64,000 bases of DNA from a bacterium (GTDB taxonomy: Bacteria; Verrucomicrobiota; Verrucomicrobiia; Limisphaerales; J093): contig JAJXZJ010000014.1 in NCBI GenBank assembly GCA_021780105.1, positions 1 to 64,000 of the forward strand. Direction: 5' to 3'. Shown here piece after piece: positions 44,912 through 53,878 of the stretch. The stretch's first letter is position 1. Every line of letters begins with the position of its first letter. The translations under genes were made by a program, and so were the position numbers. The notes under the pieces are model-generated. The model was not told where the DNA came from. It made no database searches and saw nothing but the letters and a program-made list of their open reading frames with translations.

Positions 44912-46345
44912 GCAAGCTCCACTCACTCCATCATCTACGACAATGCCGGCGGCTCCACGACCACCGACAGCATCACGGTAAACGCCACGACCACCCCCGT
45001 CGTCGCTTCTGGCAACCTGACCGGCTGGGCCTGGTCCTCCAATTTTGGCTGGATCAGCTTCAGCTCATCCACCGATTCCGGACGCGGCGACTACGCTGTC
45101 TCGGTGGACCCGGGCGGATTCCTGTCCGGCTATGCCTGGTCGTCAAACCTGGGCTGGATCAGTTTCAATTCAAGCGACTACTCCATCTGCACCGATGCTG
45201 ATCCCACCAATCCAAATACAGCTTCCAGCCCCTCCACTTCTCCGGGCGCCACTCCGGCGCCTTCCTCAGGCGCGACCAATGTGGCGCCGCACGTAAACTT
45301 CAGCACCGGCAGAGTTTCCGGCTATGCCGTCGCCACAGCTCTTCAAGGAACAAGCGGCTGTATAGAGCTCTCAGACACGACCTATTTCCCTTCTCCGGTA
45401 TTGGACGGAAGCGGCGGCATTACCATGAGTCCGACTACGGGCATCTTTACTGGTTATGCTTGGGGCACTCAGACGGGCTGGATTGACTTCTCCCCGACCT
45501 TGAAAACATATTCCGGCGGGTCCTCTCCTACACCTTCCCCGTCCTCATCTCCGGGCATCTTCAATCCTGTAAGCTGCAGCGGCGGTCCTTGTCCGGGCGG
45601 CACCAGCGACTTCTCGCTTGATTGCGGAACGGTCCACCTTTCAACGCAATTCCAGCCGTCTAGTCAGAGTAACGTGACGGTATACAATATGGCTCCGCCG
45701 ACTTCGCAGAATATCAGCTTGGCTTTGGGCACATTCTCAAATGCCGGTGATCTGAACATCTCGTATAGTCCGACTTCCTGTGCATTATCTGGGACCTCGC
45801 TTACGCCCTGCACCATTCCGGTCCAAATAACACTCAATAATAAAAGCAATCCTCAGCCGAGCTACATTCTGCCCTTCTCGGGCACGCGCCAGTCTGATGG
45901 TATCCTGCGTTCTTGCAATATGGGTGTGACGGTTGATACGAGCACGGTGAATCCGCTTAGTCTCAACATAGACAGTCCTACGGCTATTATTTCCTCAAAC
46001 AATACGACCTATCGCGTCAAATCGGGCCGTCCGTTTGCATTGAAATGGAATGTGCAGTTGGATTCTCTTTATGGTGAGGGGCAGTATAAGTGTAAAGCGG
46101 GCAACCCTGATCAAAGCACTCTGGCCAATAATGCAGGTGATTGGGGACCACAGCCTAGTGTTGATAATAATGGTAATACAATAATTGCAAATCCAAGTGG
46201 TAATACCGGCAGTATATCTACGACGGGTGTTCCAACTGATACGTATAAGTTTACGTTGGGTTGTACAAGTAATATAGATTTCCAACAAAGTACCTCAACA
46301 ACAGCTACATTGAACATATATACATCATCTGAAAGTGAGTTCTAA
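44912..46345 (+). CDS. Start-less surface protein fragment with GYAWSSNLGWISF repeats, Patescibacteria-like
   Basis: The frame is open from 44912 to 46345 (477 residues) but has no ATG; the first GTG is at 45104. It begins in the middle of an Ig-like domain (YDNAGGSTTTDSITVNATT). Three repeats follow: LTGWAWSSNFGWISFSS, LSGYAWSSNLGWISFNS and FTGYAWGTQTGWIDFSP. GYAWSxNxGWISF is the hallmark of secreted proteins of Parcubacteria and related CPR phyla and is foreign to Verrucomicrobia. Pro/Ser linkers and a cysteine-containing domain (SLDCGTVHLSTQF) come next, and the C-terminus is complete. The 3' half is far richer in A and T than its neighbours. It is either an N-terminally truncated transferred gene or a chimeric join. 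Confidence 0.75.
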   Translation, partial: ASSTHSIIYDNAGGSTTTDSITVNATTTPVVASGNLTGWAWSSNFGWISFSSSTDSGRGDYAVSVDPGGFLSGYAWSSNLGWISFNSSDYSICTDADPTNPNTASSPSTSPGATPAPSSGATNVAPHVNFSTGRVSGYAVATALQGTSGCIELSDTTYFPSPVLDGSGGITMSPTTGIFTGYAWGTQTGWIDFSPTLKTYSGGSSPTPSPSSSPGIFNPVSCSGGPCPGGTSDFSLDCGTVHLSTQFQPSSQSNVTVYNMAPPTSQNISLALGTFSNAGDLNISYSPTSCALSGTSLTPCTIPVQITLNNKSNPQPSYILPFSGTRQSDGILRSCNMGVTVDTSTVNPLSLNIDSPTAIISSNNTTYRVKSGRPFALKWNVQLDSLYGEGQYKCKAGNPDQSTLANNAGDWGPQPSVDNNGNTIIANPSGNTGSISTTGVPTDTYKFTLGCTSNIDFQQSTSTTATLNIYTSSESEF

Positions 46346-46403
46346 AATCTTCTATTGATTATATTACTGTCAGATTTTGTGATACAACTTTGATCCGTAT
46401 AAC

Positions 46404-46433
46404 AAAATACCACGCAGAAACCTCTCTGCGTGG
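46404..46433 (-). terminator. Rho-independent terminator of the 324-residue secreted-protein gene
   Basis: CCACGCAGA and TCTGCGTGG form a 9-bp perfect stem with a 6-base loop (46410-46433). TATTTTGTT follows on the minus strand. It is 20 bases after the stop at 46452. Confidence 0.8.
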
Positions 46434-46451
46434 CTGAAATCCGTTGACCAC

Positions 46452-47426
46452 TCACTCCGACCATGCCCGGAAAAACGCATGGTCGGCGGGATAGACTGGC
46501 ACGTCTATCACCGCGTTCGTGGAACTCTCGTCCCACCCCACCACCCGGACTGTTTTCCAGGTCATGATGTCGGAAGACTCTTGTAGAGTAGTGTCCGATC
46601 CTCGTGTCATTGTCATCCTCACCATTGAAGGTGAAATGACTTCCGTAATGGGTGCCCGGAGCAGATCGCCACTCTGCGTATAGGTGCCGGTAAGACCGTT
46701 GGCACCTACCGTGAATCTCGCCTTGTATTGCCCGAACGAGTACCAATCGTTCAAGACAATCAAGTCCGGCCAAAACCCTGTTCCGTCCTCAGGGTATACG
46801 TTGGTGGTTTGCGCAGTTGTGCTATCCGGCCACGAGTATGAATATGGCGGGATACTGTTAACTTGAACGGAAAACTGTCTTAAATCCTTCACAGAAACGA
46901 TGGCCAACTGGTGATTGGCCCGGGCATGGTCGGGCTCTGGCATCAACCCCTTGAACGACTCCGCCGTAACGGAGTCGGCTGGGCCGACGTTGAGCCCATT
47001 GATCCAGAAGGGCCACGGAAGCGAGAGGCTGTCTTCGTAGCTAAGAATCCAGGTTACGTAGACGTTGGCCTGGCTATCCATCTGCCCTCTTAGTTTCTGG
47101 AAGAAAGTGACGGATGCACTGCTCATATCATCCTGAAACTGAGAAAATGAATCGTAGTACTTGTACCATGTCGGCGTCTGCCTCCAAGTGCTATACCCAT
47201 TCGTGGTGGTATAGTTCAACGTTACACTTAGAACACATCGCCCGAACACCTGGTTCGTGACAATCCAGTTATAAAACTGGTTTGTGCTCCCTATGGGCAA
47301 CGATGCCGGGAGCGAGTTCGTGACCACCGTGGTGGTGGTCGTGGAGGTGTTTGTCAACACCTCCTGCCCCTTCCCGCACAGCGGGAAGAGGATGCCGAGC
47401 ACGAGGCTCAGCCAATAAATTTTCAT
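46452..47426 (-). CDS. Secreted hypothetical protein
   Basis: A 324-residue protein with a signal peptide (KIYWLSLVLGILFPLCGKGQ). It has a Thr-rich stretch and a YNWIVTNQVFGRCVLSVTLNYTTTNGY segment. The C-terminal GSDTTLQESSDIMTWKTVRVVGWDESSTNAVIDVPVYPADHAFFRAW is a version of the 'LQxSxDxxxWxxV ... FFR' ending common in secreted Verrucomicrobial proteins. No catalytic domain is recognised. The gene is less GC-rich than average. ATG 47426 starts the signal peptide. Confidence 0.8.
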   Translation of the reverse strand: MKIYWLSLVLGILFPLCGKGQEVLTNTSTTTTTVVTNSLPASLPIGSTNQFYNWIVTNQVFGRCVLSVTLNYTTTNGYSTWRQTPTWYKYYDSFSQFQDDMSSASVTFFQKLRGQMDSQANVYVTWILSYEDSLSLPWPFWINGLNVGPADSVTAESFKGLMPEPDHARANHQLAIVSVKDLRQFSVQVNSIPPYSYSWPDSTTAQTTNVYPEDGTGFWPDLIVLNDWYSFGQYKARFTVGANGLTGTYTQSGDLLRAPITEVISPSMVRMTMTRGSDTTLQESSDIMTWKTVRVVGWDESSTNAVIDVPVYPADHAFFRAWSE

Positions 47427-47776
47427 GAATTTCCTTTCCCGTTGTGCCTCGGCCAGTTGGCCGGGGCGGGAACCGGGTGACCCAAACACCGTTTGCCACA
47501 TTGCGGCTGAAATCGGCATGGAGTGATCCCATAAATCGGAGGGCTGAAAGCCACAGAAAACAGGCCTGCCAGACCGTTGCGACTTCGGCAGGTGGTGTTG
47601 GGGAGACGCTGTGGGCGAGCCGCAGCAGAGCAACCCACCCAAGCCAGCGGGCCTGTGCATGGCGCCGACCCATGTTTGTAGGCGGCGTAACCAAGACGTG
47701 CTGCGTTCACAAAGCGCGTTTATACCAGGCTGGCCTTTCGGTTTCAAGTATCAATTCCCAACCTGGAACAGCCCGT

Positions 47777-47900
47777 GATCATTACGATCAATCGTAACTT
47801 GACAGAGCCGTGATTCGGGCAGTTCGAACTGGAAACGGAACCTTCGCGAAAAAGGGGAATTCACCGAAAATACCTGGTCCCAAGCAGGATCGTAATGATC
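47777..47900. repeat. MITE-like 124-base stretch with 13-bp terminal inverted repeats
   Basis: GATCATTACGATC (47777-47789) and GATCGTAATGATC (47888-47900) are perfect reverse complements. The left copy also belongs to a local palindrome TTACGAT-CA-ATCGTAA (47782-47797). Inside is a TTGACA (47799-47804). It may be a small non-autonomous element or a pair of operator sites for one regulator. Confidence 0.45.
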
Positions 47901-48016
47901 CGGGAAAATGGGCGCGATTTCAGTCCATTGCCGCCGGAAAAGCGCCAGCGGGTTGGCGCACTCCAAGCGCTTCGCCAGTTTGAGGAGCCTCCTTCAACGC
48001 GCCAGCGTCGTGGACT

Positions 48017-48034
48017 GCGGCAGTCCGCTGCCGC
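48017..48034. repeat. REP-like palindrome
   Basis: GCGGCAG-TCCG-CTGCCGC, a 7-bp stem in non-coding DNA, in a context (AGCGTCGTGGACTGCGGCAG) that I have the impression recurs in related genomes. It resembles the hairpins at 2004 and 3894 in style, not in sequence. Confidence 0.4.
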
Positions 48035-48340
48035 TCTGGGACGGGCCTGCCATAATCCCGAAAACTGGCCGCCGATCTCGGATTCGGCAATTCAGCGGGA
48101 CGCATTCACGTCCAATTGCCGTGGTGCCGTGAACGGAATTGTTCTCGCGGCTGGCTCGATTTGCCCAGGCTGGTCGGTTCCGTCGCCGCCGGAAGCCGGA
48201 TTGACTGTGTTTTCGGCAACTTTGGGAGAACGGCAGGGATATTGCTGTTCCACCGGCAGCCGCCTTTCGCGGCCCGCGGGGAGGATCACCTCTCTCCGCA
48301 ACCGGCAACCCAGCAACCACCGCCACCAGGTTTGAATGGT

Positions 48341-49252
48341 ATGAAAACCGGCTACTTGATTGACATGGACGGCGTCATTTACCGGGAAAACCAGTTGATC
48401 CCCGGAGCGGCGGATTTTGTCTATGCCCTGACCGCGACCGGCACGCCATTTCTGTTTCTCACGAACAACTCCGCGCCCACGCCGGAAGACCTCGCGGTGC
48501 GGCTCAATCATCTGGGCATTCACGGCCTGTCGGCGCGTCACTTCTACACGTCCGCGCTGAACACGGCGGATTTCCTCAGCGAAAGCGATCCCGGCTGCAC
48601 GGTGTTCGTGCTTGGTGAAGGCGGCCTGCTCACCGCGCTGCACGAGCGGCGCATTGCCAACGACGCCCTGCGGCCGCGCTACGTGGTCGTGGGCGAAGGC
48701 GCGGCGACGATGGAACGCCTCGCCAAGGCGCACGAGTGCATCGAGCGCGGCGCGGGGTTGCTCGCCACCAATCCGGACAACTGGTGCCCGATTTCGAGCG
48801 AAAAAACGCGCCCCGGCGCGGGCGCCACGGCGGCTTTTCTCGAAGCCAGCACCGGCCGGCGGGCGTATTACCTCGGCAAGCCGAACGGCTACATGTTCCA
48901 CCGCGCCCGGCGGAAACTGGCCGAACTGGCGCTGTCACAACTTGAACAGGTCGTGATGATCGGCGACACGATGGAAACCGACATCCGCGGCGCGTTCGAG
49001 GCGGACATGCAGTCGTTCTTGGTGTTGAGCGGCTCGACGCGAATCGAGTCCGTCGGCGACCATGTCTATCAGCCGACGCGCATTCTCCAAAGCGTGGCCG
49101 ACCTCACCGAGGAAGTGAAAACCGGCGTCGCCTCCGACCGGCTGAACAGCCCGGCCTTCGGCGGGCCGCACCGGGACAAGTTTGGCTCGCGTCACCAGAC
49201 GGACATATTTGCCTTTCACCTGCCCAAGCCCCGGCCACCGATGACCAAGTGA
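48341..49252 (+). CDS. HAD superfamily class IIA hydrolase (NagD-like)
   Basis: A 303-residue phosphatase. GYLIDMDGVIYRENQLIPGAADFVYAL carries nucleophile D8 and acid D10. FLFLTNNSAPTPEDLAVRL is motif II. YYLGKPNGYMFHRAR near 188 has the motif III Lys, and QVVMIGDTMETDIRGAFEADMQSFLVLSG near 205 is motif IV. The C2 cap lies between motifs II and III, as expected for NagD/AraL types. ATG 48341 is chosen because it places DMDG next to the N-terminus. The C-terminal 50 residues are unusual in length. The substrate is unknown. Confidence 0.9.
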   Translation: MKTGYLIDMDGVIYRENQLIPGAADFVYALTATGTPFLFLTNNSAPTPEDLAVRLNHLGIHGLSARHFYTSALNTADFLSESDPGCTVFVLGEGGLLTALHERRIANDALRPRYVVVGEGAATMERLAKAHECIERGAGLLATNPDNWCPISSEKTRPGAGATAAFLEASTGRRAYYLGKPNGYMFHRARRKLAELALSQLEQVVMIGDTMETDIRGAFEADMQSFLVLSGSTRIESVGDHVYQPTRILQSVADLTEEVKTGVASDRLNSPAFGGPHRDKFGSRHQTDIFAFHLPKPRPPMTK

Positions 49253-49274
49253 TCCGCGCCGCCGCACTGCGGCG

Positions 49275-50684
49275 TCAGAGCTTCCAACCGGCCCGGTATT
49301 CGCGATGAAGCAGACCGTCGGCGCGCTCCGAGTCCAGCACGCGGCCGCTCACCGTGTCGTAATCGAACGGTCCCTCGACCAGCGTGGCGACGTTGGCCAG
49401 TTGCATCAACTCGGTCAGCGGCCCGCCGATGCTGAAGCTGGAGAATGTCCGGCCGTTGCCTTTGCACGCTTCCACCCATTCGTAATGGTGGCCGCGGGTG
49501 CGCGGCAGGCTTTCTGGCAGATCGCTCTTGAAGTTCTCAAACCGATCTTCGGGCAGCAGCGTGAACTGCGTGTTCCACGGGTCCTCGGAAAACAGCGAGC
49601 CTTTGTCGCCCACGAGCAGGTCGCCCCAGGGTTTCATGGGATAGCCAAGCATCAGACTTTCGGCCGGCTTTTCCTTGGCGGAAACCACGAGCTTCACGGC
49701 CGGCAACGCGCCGCGCGCCGGCAGGTTGAACGTCGTCCACGACGAGCGCGGATAACCTTCCTCATCCCTTTCCGAGGGCTTGGCCTCCACGCGGATCACC
49801 ACGCGATCCGGTTTCTGCCCGGCAGGGAAGTTCCACAACTGCTCCAGGTGCAGCGCGCGAAACATGATGTTGCCGGTGTGACAGCCGAAGTCGCCGACGA
49901 TGCCACTGCCGAACGCGCGCCAACCGCGCCAGGTGGCCGGCAAATAACACGGATTGTAAGGGCGCTCCGGCGCTGGACCGAGCCACTGGTCCCAATCCAG
50001 CGTCGCCGGCACCGGCGGCGTGTCCTTGGGGCGCGTCAACGGTCCGTTGCCGCCGTCGAACCACACGTAGGCCGCGCGCACCTGGCCGATCACGCCGCCC
50101 CAGACCAGTTCGACCGCGCGCCGAAGGTCCCCGGACGCGGACCCTTGGTTGCCCATTTGCGTCACGACCTTCGTTTGCTCCGCGGTTTCACGCATCACGC
50201 GGGCTTCATGCACCGTGCGCGTGAGCGGCTTCTCGCAATAGACGTGCTTGCCGGCCTTCATCGCCGCCACCGCGGCCACGGTATGGGTGTGATCCGGCGT
50301 GGCCACGATCACGGCGTCCACCTGCTTGTCCATCGCGTCCAGCATCCGCCGGAAATCCTTGAACGGTTTGGCCTGGGGATGCTTCTGGTAAACATCGCCG
50401 GCGCGCACCTGGTCCACGTCGCAGAGCGCCACGACGTTCACGCCGAGGCTGGCGATGGCATCGAGGTCGTCCCGGCCGCGCCCGCCGACGCCGATGCCCG
50501 CGAGGTTGAGCTTGCTGTTCGCATCGTAAGCAAACGCCAGACGACTGTTGCGCAGCAGCAAAAAGCCGCTGCCCGTCACCGCCGAGGAGCGAAGAAAACT
50601 CCGGCGTGAAAGCGAATGTTCCAAAGGTGATTGGGGTGACCGCCGTTGGGAGCCGGCCCGCGTCGAGTTGTGTGCCAAGGACAT
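49275..50684 (-). CDS. Tat-exported Gfo/Idh/MocA family oxidoreductase
   Basis: A 469-residue NAD(P)-dependent sugar oxidoreductase-like protein. A twin-arginine signal, LSRRSFLRSSAVTG (RR at 27-28), is followed by a Rossmann fold (NLAGIGVGGRGRDDLDAIASLGVNVVALCDVD) and the EKP motif (AGKHVYCEKPLTRTVHEA near 148). YNPCYLPATWRGW and GSGIVGDFGCHTGNIMFRALHL near 250-280 supply the family H. Verrucomicrobia and Planctomycetes carry many such exported members. The sugar is unknown. Confidence 0.92.
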   Translation of the reverse strand: MSLAHNSTRAGSQRRSPQSPLEHSLSRRSFLRSSAVTGSGFLLLRNSRLAFAYDANSKLNLAGIGVGGRGRDDLDAIASLGVNVVALCDVDQVRAGDVYQKHPQAKPFKDFRRMLDAMDKQVDAVIVATPDHTHTVAAVAAMKAGKHVYCEKPLTRTVHEARVMRETAEQTKVVTQMGNQGSASGDLRRAVELVWGGVIGQVRAAYVWFDGGNGPLTRPKDTPPVPATLDWDQWLGPAPERPYNPCYLPATWRGWRAFGSGIVGDFGCHTGNIMFRALHLEQLWNFPAGQKPDRVVIRVEAKPSERDEEGYPRSSWTTFNLPARGALPAVKLVVSAKEKPAESLMLGYPMKPWGDLLVGDKGSLFSEDPWNTQFTLLPEDRFENFKSDLPESLPRTRGHHYEWVEACKGNGRTFSSFSIGGPLTELMQLANVATLVEGPFDYDTVSGRVLDSERADGLLHREYRAGWKL

Positions 50685-50779
50685 GGCCCAAGCGAGCGCC
50701 GCGCCGTTCGAAAAGTCAAGTCGCTGGAACTGCGCCCGCTGCCGGCCAGTGCTGAATTTTCAGAGGCGCACCGCGCGGC

Positions 50780-53335
50780 TCAACGCTGCGGGAAAATCAC
50801 GCGGTGAATCGGCGTCGGGTAGGGCACGCCGGGACCTTTGGCCACGAACCACAGAATGCGGTTCAGTTCGTCCTCCGGCGCGCGGTCGTATTCGCGGAAA
50901 TCCATCCGGCTCGATTCCTTGGCGTAAGGCGATTTGGCCGTGTTTTTGGCCTGTAAATCCACCTGCGGCGTCAGTGCGTCGAAAGGCGTGACCACCGCAG
51001 TTTTTTGGAAGCAGTTGAACATCGGCGTCGCGCCGGCGTCGTATTGCGTGAGCGGCGGCAGACCGAGGATCAATTCCATCGTCCGCACCATGCTCGCTGT
51101 CGTGTAAAGCGTGCTGTCCACCACGCCACGTTTGCAGAACGGACTGAAAACGAACCCCACGGTGCGGTGCGCGTCCACGTGATCGGGGCCGTTCTGGGCG
51201 TCGTCCTCGATGACGAAAATCGCCATCTCCTTCCAGAACCGGCTGCGCGTGGCCGCGGCCACGATCTTGCCCAGGCCAAGGTCGTTGCTCGCCACACACG
51301 CGTCCGGCGTGAACGCGCCGGGCGTGGTGCCCTTGGTGTGGTTTTCGCCGAGCGACATCACGGTGAACCGGGGCAGTTCCCCGCCCTGCTCCGCCGCGTG
51401 CAGATCGTTGATCCAGTGGTCCACCTTGTCCATGTCGCGGGCGCCGGTCCATCTGCCACGGTCAGCCGACGGGACATGCGCGGCGCCTTCACCGTAGTTG
51501 CGAAAACTAACTCCCCGCCGCCGGCAGGCGTCCCACAAATAACCCGCCGTCGGCGTCTCCATTTCATCGTTGCCGGGCAGCGTGCCGTGCTTGGAATAGG
51601 AAATGATCCACGAGCGCTCGTTGTAGTCGGTGGCAATTGCGGCGTCACACCAACTGTGTCCGTCCACGCTGACATCGCCGTTGCAGTAAAGATTGTCGAG
51701 CAGCACGTAGTCGCGCGCCAGTTGATGCTGATTCGGCGTGACCGGCTGGCCGAACATCACGAGATTCGTGTCCCCGTTGCCCGCCGGCCGGCCCTGGGCG
51801 TCCTTGAAGTCGCCCAGGATCTGGTCGTAGGTCCGGTTTTCCTTGATGATGTAAAGCACATACTTGATCGGACACGGCGCGCCGACGCGGTCGGGAATCA
51901 CGCCGGCGCTGGCGATGGGCGCCTGTTGAAACTCCTCCGGGTGGTAAGGCGAATTGCGCCGCACCTGCTCGGTGTAAGCCACCATTTGCGCCGCTTCGGG
52001 CCGTTGGATGAACGAGACCGAACCGGCGAATGTCTTCGCGATGTAATCGAAAGGCGGCGGCTTGTGGAGTCGCTCCGGCCTGGCCGTTTGCGCGGGATAG
52101 TTGGCGCGCGAAGCCAGGCCCTTGCCGTTCGCCACCAACAGGGTCTGGTTGTCCGGGCTGACCGCCAGCGCCGTCGGATACCAGCCCACCGGAATAAAAC
52201 CATCCACGCGCGACACGGCCGGGTCGGTGATGTCCACGACCATCACGTCGTTGTTGTCGGCGTTGGCCACAAACAGCGTCCGGCCATCCGGCGACACCGC
52301 CAGCGCATCCGGCGTGGCGCCTTCCGGCGCCTGCGGGTAAAGCGAGGTGGCGATGATTTCGCGCGTGCCTTCCCACAGCCGGCGCGCCGGGCTGGCGGCC
52401 ACACCCGGCTTCTCCAGTTGCCGCGTGTGGATCACCTGCACCGTGTTGTCACCGGAACACGCCACGAACAGCCGGCCGTCCGGCGCCAGCGCCATGTCGT
52501 TCGGCCGCACGCCCACCGCGACATCATGCACCCGGCGGTTCGTCACCGTGTCCACGATGCTCACGCTGCGGCTGCCCCAGTTGCTCACGTAGAGGTGCCG
52601 TTCGTCCGCGCCCATCACGCACGAATGCGGATGCAGCCCCACCGGCACCGTGGCTTCCCGCGCGAGGCTCTTGCCGTTCAAGACCCAGATTTCGTTCTGA
52701 CCTTCATTACAGACGTAGATTTTCCCGGTCCTCGGATGCACGGTCAGTCCCGCCAGAAACGTGCCGACGGCATTGGTCGAAGGACGCACGGAAGGCTCGA
52801 TGGTGGCCGCGCCATCCGCGTAGCCGAAGACATAAATCTGGCCGGAGTCGCCGCCCGAAACGAAAATGCGCCGCCCGTTGCGACTGAACGCGAGTCCGTT
52901 CCAAACCTCCCGCAGCGGGAAAAACTGCGTCACGCGCCGGCCGGCCGGGTCCAGCAACGTCAGCCCGGTGTTCTGGTAGCCTCCGCTCACCGCCACCAAG
53001 CGCCGCTTGTCCGGCGACACCGCCAGCTTCAACGCCATGTCGCTGATCGGCACCGCCTCGCCCGCCGGCGTCACGCCCCAGCCATTGAACAGAAGATTCG
53101 CGCCGGGCCGCAGTCCCGGCGTCTGGCGCAACGCGGCGTCGCCCACGTCCTGGCCGGCCTGCCGCGTCGGGTTGACCTGCGCGGCGGCCATCACGAGCAA
53201 GCCAGCACCGATCAGCGCCAGGGTTGTCAAATGAACCACCGCCTTCCCGAACCGAATCCGGTTCGTGGTGGGGTGAATCGCGGTGACGCCGGCGGTGTCC
53301 GGCCGAAGACGTTTGTTGGGCGGTCTAATTTGCAT
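50780..53335 (-). CDS. YncE-like beta-propeller fused to a phosphoesterase domain
   Basis: An 851-residue protein. One membrane-spanning or signal segment (VVHLTTLALIGAGLLVMAAAQ near 35-55) leads into a beta-propeller of the YncE/YVTN type. The repeat blades include DMALAPDGRLFVACSGDNTVQV and DALAVSPDGRTLFVANADNNDVMVVDI. From about residue 488 (IKYVLYIIKENRTYDQILGDF) there is a phosphoesterase domain with metal-type motifs (GDVSVDGHSWC, MSLGENHTKG, FVIEDDAQNGPDHVDAHRT). Such bifunctional YncE/phosphoesterase proteins are common in this phylum; substrates are unknown. ATG 53335 precedes the membrane segment. Confidence 0.9.
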   Translation of the reverse strand: MQIRPPNKRLRPDTAGVTAIHPTTNRIRFGKAVVHLTTLALIGAGLLVMAAAQVNPTRQAGQDVGDAALRQTPGLRPGANLLFNGWGVTPAGEAVPISDMALKLAVSPDKRRLVAVSGGYQNTGLTLLDPAGRRVTQFFPLREVWNGLAFSRNGRRIFVSGGDSGQIYVFGYADGAATIEPSVRPSTNAVGTFLAGLTVHPRTGKIYVCNEGQNEIWVLNGKSLAREATVPVGLHPHSCVMGADERHLYVSNWGSRSVSIVDTVTNRRVHDVAVGVRPNDMALAPDGRLFVACSGDNTVQVIHTRQLEKPGVAASPARRLWEGTREIIATSLYPQAPEGATPDALAVSPDGRTLFVANADNNDVMVVDITDPAVSRVDGFIPVGWYPTALAVSPDNQTLLVANGKGLASRANYPAQTARPERLHKPPPFDYIAKTFAGSVSFIQRPEAAQMVAYTEQVRRNSPYHPEEFQQAPIASAGVIPDRVGAPCPIKYVLYIIKENRTYDQILGDFKDAQGRPAGNGDTNLVMFGQPVTPNQHQLARDYVLLDNLYCNGDVSVDGHSWCDAAIATDYNERSWIISYSKHGTLPGNDEMETPTAGYLWDACRRRGVSFRNYGEGAAHVPSADRGRWTGARDMDKVDHWINDLHAAEQGGELPRFTVMSLGENHTKGTTPGAFTPDACVASNDLGLGKIVAAATRSRFWKEMAIFVIEDDAQNGPDHVDAHRTVGFVFSPFCKRGVVDSTLYTTASMVRTMELILGLPPLTQYDAGATPMFNCFQKTAVVTPFDALTPQVDLQAKNTAKSPYAKESSRMDFREYDRAPEDELNRILWFVAKGPGVPYPTPIHRVIFPQR

Positions 53336-53440
53336 TTCAAGCGGCTTTACTCCACCCGCGCCGGCCGCACAAGTGAAAGATTGGCAACGGCACGGTGCAT
53401 CGGACGATGGCACGGGCCGCGCCGGAGTCAAAACTCCCGC

Positions 53441-53469
53441 TTGACATACAACTACCACGGTAGTATTAC
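53441..53469 (+). promoter_or_regulatory. Promoter and BlaI-type operator of the blaI-M56/secretin operon
   Basis: TTGACA (53441-53446) and TATTAC (53464-53469) are separated by 17 bases, a good sigma-70 promoter. Between them lies the palindrome ACTACC-AC-GGTAGT (53451-53464), close to the BlaI/MecI box TACTAC...GTAGTA. The repressor encoded 26 bases downstream would block its own promoter. Confidence 0.75.
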
Positions 53470-53494
53470 CGGGGTCGTTAGAAGTTTTTGAATC

Positions 53495-53878
53495 ATGAGC
53501 AAGCCAACCATTCACCGCTTGGGCGATCTGCAACTGCGGATCATGCAGGCCCTCTGGGCGCGCGGCGAAGCCACCGTCGCCGACGTGCTGACCGCCCTCG
53601 GCAGCCGGCGCTTCGCCTACACCACCATCGCCACCATGCTCCGCAAAATGGAGGCGCGCGGCCTGGTCGCCCACCGCGCCGAGGGACGGAGCTTCGTTTA
53701 TCGCGCGCTCGTCGCCGAGGAATCGGTCAGCCACGGCATGGCCGACCACGTTCTGGACCGGCTCTTCGAGGGCAGCGTGGCAGACCTGGTCAGCCACCTG
53801 CTCACCAGCCACGAGATCAGCCGCGCCGAACTCGCGCGCATCGAACAGCTCATTGCGGAAAGGAAAAGCAAGTCATGA
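53495..53878 (+). CDS. BlaI/MecI/CopY-family transcriptional repressor
   Basis: A 127-residue winged-helix repressor. LGDLQLRIMQALWARGEATVADVLTALGSRRFAYTTIATMLRKMEARGLVAHR is the DNA-binding domain, with the recognition helix ending in YTTIATMLRKME. The C-terminal helices (LDRLFEGSVADLVSHLL) dimerise. BlaI is normally inactivated by BlaR1-type proteolysis. The next gene encodes such a protease and overlaps the stop by ATGA, so the pair is translationally coupled. The operator lies in its own promoter. There is no beta-lactamase gene in the window. Confidence 0.93.
   Translation: MSKPTIHRLGDLQLRIMQALWARGEATVADVLTALGSRRFAYTTIATMLRKMEARGLVAHRAEGRSFVYRALVAEESVSHGMADHVLDRLFEGSVADLVSHLLTSHEISRAELARIEQLIAERKSKS

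Larger units (their letters stand above)
47427..48340. other. 914-base intergenic region with inverted repeats
   Basis: No gene with family resemblance was found. It includes a MITE-like pair of 13-bp inverted repeats (47777-47900) and a palindrome at 48017-48034. The plus-strand frame running into the HAD gene from 48116 is not supported upstream of 48341. Confidence 0.5.

Noticed and set aside
45104..46345. GTG 45104 as the real start of the repeat protein
   Set aside because: It would begin inside a repeat unit, and clear homologous repeat sequence lies upstream in the same frame.
47895..48335. Plus-strand frames before the HAD hydrolase
   Set aside because: They overlap a palindrome and have no protein resemblance.
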